From Chiua virens (Eukaryota; Basidiomycota; Agaricomycetes; Boletales; Boletaceae), in the NCBI GenBank assembly GCA_019787685.1, contig JAHNUO010000007.1, forward strand, positions 558,001 through 622,000: DNA of 64,000 bases. Reading direction: 5' to 3'. Shown piece after piece: positions 1-9,932 of this stretch. Below the pieces are notes generated by a model, which worked only from the letters and a program-made list of their open reading frames with translations, made no database searches and was not told the DNA's origin. Within the stretch, counting starts at the first letter, position 1. Every line of letters starts with the position of its first letter. Made by a program: the position numbers and the translations under genes.

Positions 1-1
1 A

Positions 2-805
2 GCACCTTCAGGTGGTGGCAGGACAACCCGGCGTTCAACTGCTGTCATGGGAGATGCTGTCCGTTCGGACCTGGAGATGGAGCAGATCATAGCTAGCTTG
101 GGCGTTGAAGAACTCACCGATCCCAGCTATCTTGCGATCAAAAACGTGGCTAAAATTCCGGACATGGTCTCGGTCACGGAGGGTTCTGTGCCCTACCTGT
201 TTGATGACACAAATAACATCGTGGACGATCCATCGGAATTTTATAGTGCCTCTTCTGGTCAAGATTATTGGACCGAGGAGGAGCGCGACATCTTCCTCAA
301 CGAGTTCGCCGCGCATCCGAAGCAATTTGGTCTCATCGCCCAGCGGCTGCCGAACAAGACGGCTGCGCAATGTGTCACCTACTATTACCTCCACAAGAAA
401 CAGGGTGTTGACTTCAGGAAGGCAGTCATGCAATACGGGACGAGCAGGCGTCGCAAGAATGGGAGAGCCAGCAAGCAGAGAGGCAATGCCCTCTTGGCGG
501 ACATACGCCGTCACGATGACGAAGTTTCTCGCATTTCGCCGGCAACCCTGAACGACCCTGCACCATCTACCGGGAATAAGCGCAAACGAGTGGTCGATCG
601 TAGCAACGGCGAATCGAGAAGATCCAGCACGTCCAGACGAACCACCATACAACCAGAAGTGACGTCTTCTGGAACCACTCCCGATCCCGATGTGGAGCAG
701 CCGAGAAGAAAGCGCAGGAGCGCAATCTCCGCGAGAGCAGTAACTGTGGTCACCGCTGACGAAGTGGTGAATGACGAAGTAGTTGGGTGTCCAGTCTTAG
801 CGTGA
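2..805 (+). CDS. SANT/Myb-domain corepressor subunit, Snt1-like (3' part only)
   Basis: The frame is open from base 2 through the ATG at 47, so the gene begins upstream and only its C-terminal ~267 codons are here. A SANT domain lies at about 266-405: it starts DYWTEEERDIFLNEF, contains the spaced aromatic residues of the Myb fold, and ends CVTYYYLHKK. This variant with a tyrosine-rich third helix is that of NCoR/SMRT and yeast Snt1, scaffold subunits of histone deacetylase complexes (Set3C in yeast). The tail after it is basic and serine-rich with several KRKR-type stretches, likely nuclear localisation signals and a disordered region. Nuclear chromatin repressor scaffold is the inference. 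Other SANT proteins (Rco1- or MTA-like) are possible, but the sequence leading into the domain fits Snt1-like fungal proteins best. Confidence 0.75.
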   Translation, partial: APSGGGRTTRRSTAVMGDAVRSDLEMEQIIASLGVEELTDPSYLAIKNVAKIPDMVSVTEGSVPYLFDDTNNIVDDPSEFYSASSGQDYWTEEERDIFLNEFAAHPKQFGLIAQRLPNKTAAQCVTYYYLHKKQGVDFRKAVMQYGTSRRRKNGRASKQRGNALLADIRRHDDEVSRISPATLNDPAPSTGNKRKRVVDRSNGESRRSSTSRRTTIQPEVTSSGTTPDPDVEQPRRKRRSAISARAVTVVTADEVVNDEVVGCPVLA

Positions 806-1613
806 CGCAGACGATTCTGAGTGCGAGGCATAGGTAGTATATTGATGTTTACTCTATCGTCTGCCTTCGACCATAATAATGTGATACCCGAAGTTGGTCT
901 TCACTAGTGGAGATAGAACAGGTTTGTCCACAGTCGATGGTGTTAATCCAAAAGCGGCATCTTGAAATGCGCCCTACGACATCATCACAGCGTTAGCTCC
1001 TCGATCGTAGTATTATTAGCTAGTAGCCGCCTTGGGCGGTGACTTACAACCATTGAACCTCGGGTCATCCAACCAAGGCTACCCCCGGCTGCACACAAAC
1101 TTAAGAAGAGAAGCATCTTCGCAGACAGGCATGATGTGTACCTTTCGCCTTGTCCTCGGAATACTCTTGGGCCGCTTTGTCAAATCGCTGCCCTCCCTGA
1201 GTATCGGAGTTCATGTCGATGCGCATGGTTAGCACTACATCGCGCAAATAACAATTGTCATACCTGTATCTTTTCCAGGGCCTCCAATGCCTTTGACTGC
1301 TTCTCGCATAGTATATGACGGACGTTTATTGCGGTGGCGGGTTTGAGCCCACCTTTGGCCTGCCACGATACTAGACATAAGGACTGGCGTTATTCACATA
1401 ATGCAGATTGCACACCTTTCCTTCAGATTGCTCAGTAGCATTGGCGTTACATTTGCTGCCACTGCTTTTCTTATTTTTCCCCATCTTAAGCCCAGGCGTC
1501 AGTATACTGCCATGACTCGTCTTGTGGCAGTGTAGGTACTGAGGACAGTCGGTCACGTGCTGATGCCTGCTCTCTCAGATCATACACCGAGTCAACATCA
1601 ACGCACTCAAACT
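806..1613. other. Intergenic, no gene recognised
   Basis: Short open frames at 1032-1318 (+) and 1371-1556 (-) show no recognisable protein features. A CACGTG E-box at 1554-1559 lies about 55 bases before the RLI1 start codon and could be a bHLH (Cbf1-type) site; this is inference from the motif alone. Confidence 0.4.
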
Positions 1614-4008
1614 ATGGCGGACAAGATCACTCGCATTGCTATCGTCGATTCAAATCGCTGCAAGCCAAAGCGTTGTGCGCAAGAGTGTAAAAAAGTCAGT
1701 AGATCGGATATGCTTCACCGTCTGCAGGACTGACTCGTTCCGGGGATAGTCATGTCCTGTTGTGAAAATGGGTGCGTGTCATGTCTGATCGGTCTGGATT
1801 GAAACAACCCTTGACCACCATTTTGTTCCTTAGGCAAACTTTGTATCGAAGTGAAGTCGTCGGATAAAATCGCGTTCATATCCGAGTTCCTATGCATCGG
1901 TTGTGGTATCTGTGTAAAGAAGTAAGTCCATAGCAAGGTCTCTTCTTGTGTGTTCATACAAATCTGTCGTAAGATGTCCCTTTGAAGCTATTGCCATCAT
2001 CAATCTGCCTACCAACCTCGAGTCCGAGGTCACCCACCGGTATACTGCAAACGCCTTCAAGTTGCATCGACTTCCGACTCCTAGGCCTGGTCAAGTTCTT
2101 GGACTCGTGGGGACTAATGGTATTGGCAAGAGCACAGCGCTTAAGATTCTTGCCGGAAAACTCAAGCCCAACTTGGGCCGATACGATGTACGCAAAATCC
2201 ACTCCCACTCCTTAAATGTGATGTAGATGTCATCCTTCCAGGACCCGCCAGATTGGCAAGAGATCCTGAAATACTTCCGCGGATCTGAACTCCAGAATTA
2301 CTTCACCAAGGTTTTGGAGGATAACCTAAAGGCGCTCATTAAACCTCAATATGTCGATCACATACCACGCGCAATTAAAGGGAACATGACTGTAGAACAA
2401 ATGCTAGACTCCAAGTTAGAACTCGACAACAAACAGAAAATGTGCGACGAACTTGAATTAAATCATGTTCTCGACCGTGAAGTGGGTCAATTGTCAGGCG
2501 GAGAGCTACAGAGATTCGCGATTGCCTATGTCATGTATTCAGAAGGCAGACGTGTATGTTCATCCCATCTTCCGCCTTGATAGTTGATGCTGATCCGACT
2601 TAGGTACATGTTTGACGAACCATCGAGTTACCTGGATGTCAAACAGCGATTGAAAGCCGCAGAAGTCATCCGGTCCTTGCTGAACCCGAGCTGCTACGTT
2701 ATAGCTGTCGAGCACGATCTTTCGGTTCTGGATTACTTGTCTGACTTTGTTTGCTGTCTATATGGAAAACCATCCATGTATGGGGTTGTCACCATGCCTT
2801 ACTCTGTTCGCGAAGGTAGGTGATTTTCGGAATTCATCTGTTATTGGTCAAAAACCTTGAAATCAGGCATCAATATTTTCCTGGATGGGTTCATCCCGAC
2901 CGAGAATCTGCGTTTCCGCGAAGATTCGTTGACTTTTAAGATGATGGAGACCGCGGAAGAGCTAATAGTGGACAAAACACGCCACTACAATTACCCTGCG
3001 ATGACCAAGACAATGGGTAACTTTAAACTCACCGTCGAAGCGGGCAGCTTCACAGACTCCGAGATCGTCGTCATGCTCGGGGAGAACGGTACTGGAAAGA
3101 CCACGTTCGTTCGTCTTTTGGCCGGTGTGATGACTCCAGATATCGAAACGGACAAGTTGGAGCTTTCTGTGTCGCTCAAACCGCAGACGATATCGCCCAA
3201 GTTCCCGGGGTCCGTCCGCACGCTCTTGCTAAAGCAGATCAAGCAGGCGTTCATGCACCCGCAGTTCCAGAGCGACGTACTCAAACCAATGAATTTAGAA
3301 AACATTATGGATCAGGAAGTGAAGACTTTATCTGGAGGAGAGCTGCAGCGTGTTGCGATCGTACTTGCCTTGGGTAAGCTGTATTTTCTACGCCCGAAAT
3401 TTATGGAAGGCTAATATGGCATTAGGCAAACCAAATGTGTCTGTTTATTTGCTGGATGAACCAAGCAGGTCAGTCACCGTGTTATTTGCGGGCAATTTCC
3501 GCCGACATAGCCCATTTCAGTTTCCTGGACTCCGAGCAACGTATCATCGCCAGCAAGGTCATTAAACGGTTTGTTATTAAATTTCGAAGCTCAGGCGTGT
3601 TCTTTGATCTGTGCCCAGTTTCATTCTTCATACCAAGAAGACCGCGTTTGTCATTGAGCACGACTTCATCATGGCGACCTACCTCGCGGACCGCGTTATC
3701 GTGTTTGAGGGACAGCCAGCCATTTCCGCCACAGCCACACCGTGAGTAGTGTTGGATAATAATCGCATTCTTCGACACTTAATGCCGTTTGAAGACCGCA
3801 ATCCCTTCTTTCGGGAATGAACCGCTTCCTGGCCTCTCTGGAAATTACATTCCGCCGCGATCCTACCAACTTTAGGCCTCGTGTGAACAAGCTAAACAGT
3901 ATCAAAGACCGTGAGCAGAAGAGTATGCGTTTTATGCTACCCCTTTCTCCAATGATTCTAAATCTGGATATTCTAGCTGCCGGTAATTATTTCTTCCTTG
4001 AGGAATGA
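1614..4008 (+). CDS. RLI1: ABCE1/Rli1 ribosome-recycling ATPase, with one extra base
   Basis: Soluble cytoplasmic iron-sulfur ABC protein that splits post-termination ribosomes and aids 40S export. Twelve coding exons can be drawn: 1614-1694, 1750-1771, 1834-1921, 1974-2187, 2242-2553, 2604-2815, 2867-3373, 3426-3468, 3521-3568, 3619-3741, 3795-3922 and 3977-4008. The N-terminus has the two cysteine clusters of a double 4Fe-4S domain (the second reads [13 protein letters not shown]). Next come Walker [10 protein letters not shown], signature LSGGELQRF, the hinge, a second Walker [10 protein letters not shown], second signature LSGGELQRV, and the conserved end GNYFFLEE. The exons sum to 1810 bases, one more than 603 codons; the surplus base is near 2533, where the frame shifts just before codons for CIQKAD. 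The expected product is about 602 residues, close to yeast Rli1 (608). Apart from this break every block is conserved, so I read it as a functional gene with a sequence error or a recent mutation. Confidence 0.95.
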
Positions 4009-4652
4009 ATGCGAATATCGCCGACATTCTACCGACATTCGAGGAGGGGGGGAAGGTCTAGTCATACTTTATGCCACGCTCTCAAGACGTTAATGGATGA
4101 TCATTCGTGGCATAAAAGACATCTATTATGTGTATTACAGCTTCTTTACTGGACTGGATGAGAACTCTTTTTCATTCCTGCGACCAGATCGCCAGGTGGC
4201 ACGGTATCACCCCAATGTGTCTCCTTACACGACTAATCGTCATTCGTGAAACGGGTTCCGCATGATCCAAGCTTCTCTTCCATGAAATGGTTACCGTTTT
4301 TCTAACTATTGCAGATTCTAAGATTACGATTCTCCCCCAAGGCGGAAAAGGGATATATCAAAGTTACGTTTACGATATTTTCCGAAGGTTTATGCACTCA
4401 ATTCTATTTCTTCAAATCCGTCATCGTCCCAGCCGGTGACAGCGCCACTAGTACTGTGGCCTCTTGCATTGAGCGACATGGGCAATAATCTTGCCGCGTT
4501 GAACACAACCCCATCGGCGACCCCTTAGGACGTGGATGAGATTGGTATAAATATTCAATCCTAGTCCTCAGGAAAGCCCACCATCGCAACTGCGATCCTG
4601 CCGTGGCTTTACTCGACTATATCCTCCTTTCTAATTTCATTTTCACTCACCA
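4009..4652. other. Intergenic between RLI1 and the secreted protein gene
   Basis: No coding region recognised. The last 100 bases are the promoter of the downstream secreted-protein gene. Confidence 0.4.
4546..4553 (+). promoter_or_regulatory. TATA box for small secreted protein gene
   Basis: TATAAATA, 100 bases before the ATG at 4653, followed by a pyrimidine-rich stretch (4600-4640) typical of fungal transcription start regions. Confidence 0.55.
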
Positions 4653-5183
4653 ATGCCACGTTTCGTATGCCTCGTCCTGCTTGCTGCATATACAGCGAAC
4701 CTGATTCTCGCTGCCCCGCAACTTGAAGCAGGGTCACCGGACATCTGTGAGGGTTACATGTGGGGAGTGACTATTGACAAACTGTCCGAGTTTGGATCGA
4801 CCACGGTATACAACCGTCAGTACATCTCTTCCTCGTCGATCGAGTCTAGTGTTGACTCGACACCATCCCACTCTAGAATACGTCCGAATGCCGAACTGTG
4901 CTGGGCCCGCTTGGGTAGAATCTAGTACGAATCCCGATCCACCCGCGAGTATCAACCCACGGGGCATCACGTACGTATCGTTCTTGGCTGTCGGTCGTGT
5001 CACGTCCAGTGTTTGATCTCATTCGTCGCTAGATACGAGTGCGAGGTTCCCGCGACGCAGTACTACTGTTTCTCCATTCCCGTGGCGACCTGCGTAAGTT
5101 GCCTGTGTATGACGTAGTACTTTCGAAGTTCGGTCACTGACTCGGATATGTGACAGTGTGGCAAATTCGGAGAATCGGCGTAG
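4653..5183 (+). CDS. Small secreted cysteine-containing protein
   Basis: Four exons fit: 4653-4815, 4877-4970, 5033-5093 and 5157-5183, giving about 114 residues. The first 20 residues are a clear signal peptide (MPRFVCLVLLAAYTANLILA, with likely cleavage just after). The mature part of about 94 residues has six cysteines, the last two adjacent (TCCGKF), so three disulfides are possible. No enzyme motif is visible. It is a typical small secreted protein of the kind mushrooms use as effectors, cell-wall or antimicrobial proteins, but I cannot assign a family; the cysteine spacing is not that of a hydrophobin (which needs eight with two CC pairs). A TATA box 100 bases upstream supports expression. 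Joins use standard GT-AG sites and keep the frame, which supports the model. Confidence 0.7.
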
Positions 5184-5896
5184 ACCACTCATCCTGTGTC
5201 GAGCTTGATGATATAGAGATTATTGCGGTGTACAACTACTGGCAATTCCTGATTGACCTTGTCTGACATGTCACATAGATATTGAGCATTTGAGCTACTG
5301 TGTGCTACACTTGGAAAAAGCTCAGGCTACGTGGCCTGAGAACTCGTTCCCAACGACCGATTATTAGAAGCAGCGTGCGCGTGACTGGTGGACTTCCCAG
5401 ATGGACATGTTCACTCACTGAGTGATTGACGTCCTTGAAAGGACAAAAACGACCTTCCTACCTAAGGGTCTGCATACGGGAGACTAGGCTGGCGTAGAAG
5501 TGCAAGCCTTACGGCTCACCGTCGGTTTCATTGCAATGATTTCCCGATTGACAGTCTTGAGATGCTACGTATGCAGTGGGTCGAGGAACTTGAGCATATG
5601 TATACCTTCCCGACTGATCAGCACCAGTCAGAATAGGATCGCTATAGGCGTCTGAGCATCTGAGCAGCAATCTTGAATCGAGTGCTGGGCCGGTAGAGGA
5701 TCCCAGCTTGAATCAGGAACAGGACAGCTTTAGGACTACAAGGGGATTTATTCAGGGGAATCCCAGTATTGTACACAACAACAAGGACGCATTGCACGAA
5801 CATTAGCCGTGACGAACGAATCAAAACCCACATTCAAACAAAGTCCGAGCCGTTCACATGTCCGCCACGCGCGATCCGTCGGGCATGCATGAACGC
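5184..5896. other. Intergenic, nothing recognised
   Basis: Between the secreted protein gene and the 3' end of the minus-strand dehydrogenase. Only short frames without protein-like features. Confidence 0.4.
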
Positions 5897-7999
5897 TCAA
5901 GGATGCAATAAGACCTTGGTAAACCCATCCACCCTCTTATCGAACTTGTCGTACGCCATTGTAGCATCGTCCAGCGAGAGATGATGCGAGACAACAAACG
6001 ATGGCTTAGCCTTTCCGGAAATGATGAGGTCGCAAAGGTAGCGATTGTATGCCTAGCAATAGATGCGTTATAGCGCGATCTGGAAACGTGACCCACAGCA
6101 AAGCATACCTTGACATTACACTGCCCGGTCCCAATCCGCAAGCCCTTTTCAAAGAGTTTCCCTGTATAAAAATGGCCATCAGCCGCTGATGCTTCCTTCA
6201 GAGAGGTCAGAGAATTGCTCACCAAAAGGGAATGATATATAACCCCTTTTACGTGCACGTTTGATTAGTAGAGGTGCAGCAAGGCTGGGAATCATAAGTA
6301 CCTGGCTGCAGCTGGATCTGGCGCCCCAGGATCGCTGGGTACGTATAGCCCTGGGATACCAAGACCACCAGTAGGACGACAATATCGATCAGGGCCTCCA
6401 AAACTACATTCGGCTTCTCTGTCTTGCCATCACCTGTTGTTGCTTGATACCCAACGGCTAGAAGATACGCATCAAAACCAAATTTGAGTGGCGAAGAGTT
6501 CAAAGAATACACACCATCTACTGCTCTATCAACTTCTCTCCTAAATGCACCATTCTTGTGAGAAACATCACCCAATGCACATGAAAGTGTAGAGATACTT
6601 ACCCGCCTCTCAATGCTTTGATCAACTCCACCGGATTACCCTTCGAAAAATCAATTGGCACGCATCCAATCTCTTTCGCTTTCTGGAGTCTCTCGGGCAC
6701 ACGATCAACAACATACACTTCAGATGCACCCCTTAGGATGGCAGAGTAGGCTGCCATGAGCCCCACAGGACCTGCACCGAAGACTGCAATGGATTCACCA
6801 GCGCGGAATCCCTAAAGTACACTTATGCATGCCGCGCGCAAGGAACTGGAGGTGAAACACGTACCGAGAGTTCCACACCATGCCACCCCTGGTTTTCATG
6901 TCAATTTTGAACATCACAGGCCAAATCAACAGCAGGGGACACACGGTAGGAAAGATATCAGCCAACAAAGCAAAGTCTTCTTCGTGTTCTGTTCCGGGAG
7001 GAAGCTTGAGAGCATTGAAGTCGGCGAACGGAACCCTTATGTATTCCTGGAAATGCGACCTGAATCCAAAGTGATGACAATAAACAGCCCGTACGACTTA
7101 CGGCTTGCCCACCCTGGTATGGGCCCATTGCGACATATCTCGTGAAGCCCCAGGATTAGAGTGCAACAATACATTGTGGGCAAGGAAATTTTACCCGTAT
7201 GCCCTTGAGTTCAGGGAAGATCAGACGAAATTCAGCAAGTATTTGCATGAGATTCTCACCCGCCTGCCTAACCACCCGGTACGCACTGGATGAGCTGAAA
7301 GTGGCAAATACAGCGAAGTAGCGGGAGCTCACAAAACCAGGATTTACGACGGTGCAAAATGCCGACCTCCCTTCTTCGCAGTTCAAGCAGCGGCCACAGG
7401 CCACATTGAATGGCATCACAACGCGATCACCCTTTTTCAGAAGCTGAGAGTGACGAACAGTGGGTCAGAATAGTTTAGGATAAAACTCTGTCAGCGACAC
7501 TCAGGATAATGAGGCATATATGCGCTCACAGCTACACCAGAGCCAATTTCCTGCGTGTATCATGAGCGAACGGTTGACAAGGCTGAGAAAGAGACCTACG
7601 TCGACAATACCCATACTAACGAAAGGTAACACAATGAGAATTCAAAAAAGTCTCAGTAAGCGACAGACTCACTTTTCATGTCCAAATACGATACCGGCCT
7701 GGGCAGCCGTACGTCCTTCATACATATGCAAGTCGCTATCCGAACACTCTAGTCAGATCAACTTGAAGAAGACATACACGCCGTCGCAGAAGAAATACGA
7801 AGGCGAGCAAAAAAGGGACTTGCCTTCCACAGATGCATGTTGTTGTCACTACGAGTTGTAACAGTTGAGACATACCACGACACAAGGGAATAAGGCCAAC
7901 CATACCTCTGACGATGATGTCGTCTGGGTGGGTGATGACAGGCTTCGCGACCTCCTTGATGGAGACCGAAAAGGGTCCTTCATATACGACCGCGCGCAT
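5897..7999 (-). CDS. Zinc-dependent alcohol/formaldehyde dehydrogenase (glutathione-independent type)
   Basis: Medium-chain NAD(P)-dependent dehydrogenase. From the start at 7999 (MRAVVYEG) the exons give the catalytic zinc motif CGSDLHMYEG, the GHEN motif, and the structural-zinc lobe CGRCLNCEEGRSAFC (C-x2-C-x2-C-x7-C). These are followed by the Rossmann motif VFGAGPVGLMAAYSA (about 6750-6800), a GGLGIPG turn, and the C-terminal block around RAKPSFVVSHHLSLDDA ending KVLLHP at 5897. This order, and the long insert near GKLFEKGLRIGTGQC, match the glutathione-independent formaldehyde dehydrogenase-like group that is abundant in fungi. The enzyme is presumably cytosolic and oxidises small aldehydes or alcohols; substrate cannot be read from sequence. 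About eight introns are needed, and one of them (7736-7823) has a GC donor. A 671-bp inverted repeat begins 465 bases upstream of the start. Confidence 0.88.
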
Positions 8000-8463
8000 T
8001 ACTCACTGATCACGGGCACGTTTAAATGCAAGATATCAGCAATCTGGTAAACGCGGCATTGAGTGTCGGGCGAGTATAGTATCCAGGGCGGGCGACGTAC
8101 TCTAACTGTACTCGAACTTCACCAGACGATCAAGAGAGTATCGTTCTAGAGGGTGTTCCACGTCCGTGCGAGCTTGGTCGGACAGGTGCGCATGGTATTT
8201 TTATACTGTGGCTTCGTGTTCTTACCGTATGCGAAACGAGACCTAGATTCTGAAAGATGCACGGTGTAATCTCTACTAATCGCATGGACCTGCCGGAATC
8301 TGAGCCACACCTGCGGGTGGATACTGTCCCATAGCATCAATAAGTATCTCGCTATGGTGGAGGTGTGGAACACCGTGACCGTGACGTAGAGCCAAAAAGC
8401 CAACGGACGCGGAGTTGAGGCCCACATGTGACTCTGAGAATCCGATGTCTGCTTAGGTCGTGA
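8000..8463. other. Upstream region of the dehydrogenase
   Basis: No convincing gene. A 107-codon minus-strand frame (8146-8469) has no recognisable features. Confidence 0.35.
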
Positions 8464-8763
8464 CACCACAGATTTTTTGTGATTTAAGATAGGTTCATAC
8501 TATGGTCGAAATGTGAATCCTGTACTTTGAATACAACTTGTCATTCAGAACATGTTTGAATTTTATGTCTGAACGTATCACTAAATTTTGGCCTAAACTT
8601 TGCATATCCATGTACGTATCAACTCGGTCAACATGTAGTGTAATATTTGAAATTTACTATTGGTCAGAATGTAACTGTAAATGCCAAATTTGGGCTTGTC
8701 ATATAAACCCTAATAATACTTCAAGTCTTGGTGTGGTCTGTGTGGCAGACAAAATATGAAGTA
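8464..8763 (+). repeat. Left arm of inverted repeat
   Basis: 300 bases, complementary to 8835-9134 with only a few mismatches, at about 8730-8752. Confidence 0.9.
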
Positions 8764-8834
8764 CAGTCATTAACCACCATTTGAATGCAACATCATTGCT
8801 TGAGCCAAAACCAAGAGAACTGAATGATTGCAAA

Positions 8835-9134
8835 TACTTCATATTTTGTCCACCACACAAGCCACAGCAAGACTTGAAGTATTATTAGGGTTTATATGAC
8901 AAGCCCAAATTTGGCATTTACAGTTACATTCTGACCAATAGTAAATTTCAAATATTACACTACATGTTGACCGAGTTGATACGTACATGGATATGCAAAG
9001 TTTAGGCCAAAATTTAGTGATACGTTCAGACATAAAATTCAAACATGTTCTGAATGACAAGTTGTATTCAAAGTACAGGATTCACATTTCGACCATAGTA
9101 TGAACCTATCTTAAATCACAAAAAATCTGTGGTG
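8835..9134 (-). repeat. Right arm of inverted repeat
   Basis: Inverted copy of 8464-8763. Confidence 0.9.
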
Positions 9135-9932
9135 TGATGTCTTTTTCATAGTCTGCTGAAATAACATACGGCGACACTCCTGATACACAAACCGGACGAC
9201 GGGCATATTCTCTCGATGCCCTGATCTAACGTAGTGAGTCGACGATAGCATATAGCATCACATTTTGCATAAAATTGCCTGCTGCGCTTTCCGATTCAGC
9301 CAAATTGTCCAATCGCGCCGTACGTATGTGTTCCCAAACATAAAGCTACTGCGCGTGACTCGTCGGGCTTGTCAGTAGATAAGGCGGGGATAGTAATGAA
9401 GCCTATTGAGACTGTCCCAGGATCCTTTGCGTCAGTGAGTGTGGCCATCTCCTGAGTTGTCGGTGGCAAGATACAGGAGGTTGAGATCGTCCAGGTCATC
9501 GAAATCTTCTTTTCCGTAGAGATTGACCTTCCGCTCCTTCGATGGAGTGGATCTAGACTGATGGGCATTGTTTTCAGAATCAGAATCAGATACATTAGCG
9601 AGATCGGGGATGTCATCAGAGTGTCGAACTGTGCCAGTGGGGCTGGGTCGTTGTTGAATGTTGATGTTGGAATCAGCTGTCTGCTTGGCGGTGACAGTGT
9701 TCAGTAGTCGGTCCAGCGTTATCAGCAACGGTGAGAGCAACGAGCCACGACTGAGTGCAGATGGTCGGTGTGGTGTGCAGAGACAAGGACGCGCGTTGGC
9801 GCGCCGTGCAGACGGCAGGTATACCCGTAAAGTCAACAGGGGCATCAGATCCCACAATATCCCACACTGACTAGACATACTGAATTTTCACTGTGTTTGA
9901 GCCTCGATGGCGGACCATATACAAATGCGCGA
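9135..9932. other. No gene recognised; acidic open frame on minus strand
   Basis: A minus-strand frame at 9432-9878 is open for 148 codons and ends in an acidic, serine-rich stretch (GKEDFDDLDDLNLLYLAT). It could be an exon of a disordered protein, but no family is recognisable and no splice partner is clear. Confidence 0.25.

Larger units (their letters stand above)
8464..9134. mobile_element. Palindromic foldback/MITE-like element, 300-bp arms
   Basis: The left arm (8464-8763) and right arm (8835-9134) are inverted copies of each other, about 98% identical by eye, with differences only near the inner ends. They flank a 71-base loop. The coordinates are exactly symmetrical (8464+9134 = 8763+8835). 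The termini read CACCACAG and CTGTGGTG, and the same three bases, TGA, flank both ends (8461-8463 and 9135-9137), as expected for a target-site duplication. There is no transposase; the arms each carry a 73-codon open frame that is almost certainly not a gene. A 3-base duplication with CAC-type ends is compatible with CMC/EnSpm or PIF-Harbinger-type mobilisation in trans; the class is inference. The high arm identity suggests recent insertion or ongoing gene conversion. A transcript would fold into a 300-bp hairpin. Confidence 0.85.

Noticed and set aside
1020..1360. tRNA-like runs (GGTTTGAGCCC, GGTTCAATGG)
   Set aside because: No acceptor stem, anticodon arm or D arm could be paired around them.
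2500..2560. Programmed frameshifting to explain the RLI1 break
   Set aside because: No slippery sequence or obvious stimulatory structure, and the family does not use recoding.
8538..8759. 73-codon open frame repeated on the opposite strand at 8839-9060
   Set aside because: It is a by-product of the inverted-repeat arms; no upstream control signals or protein-like features.
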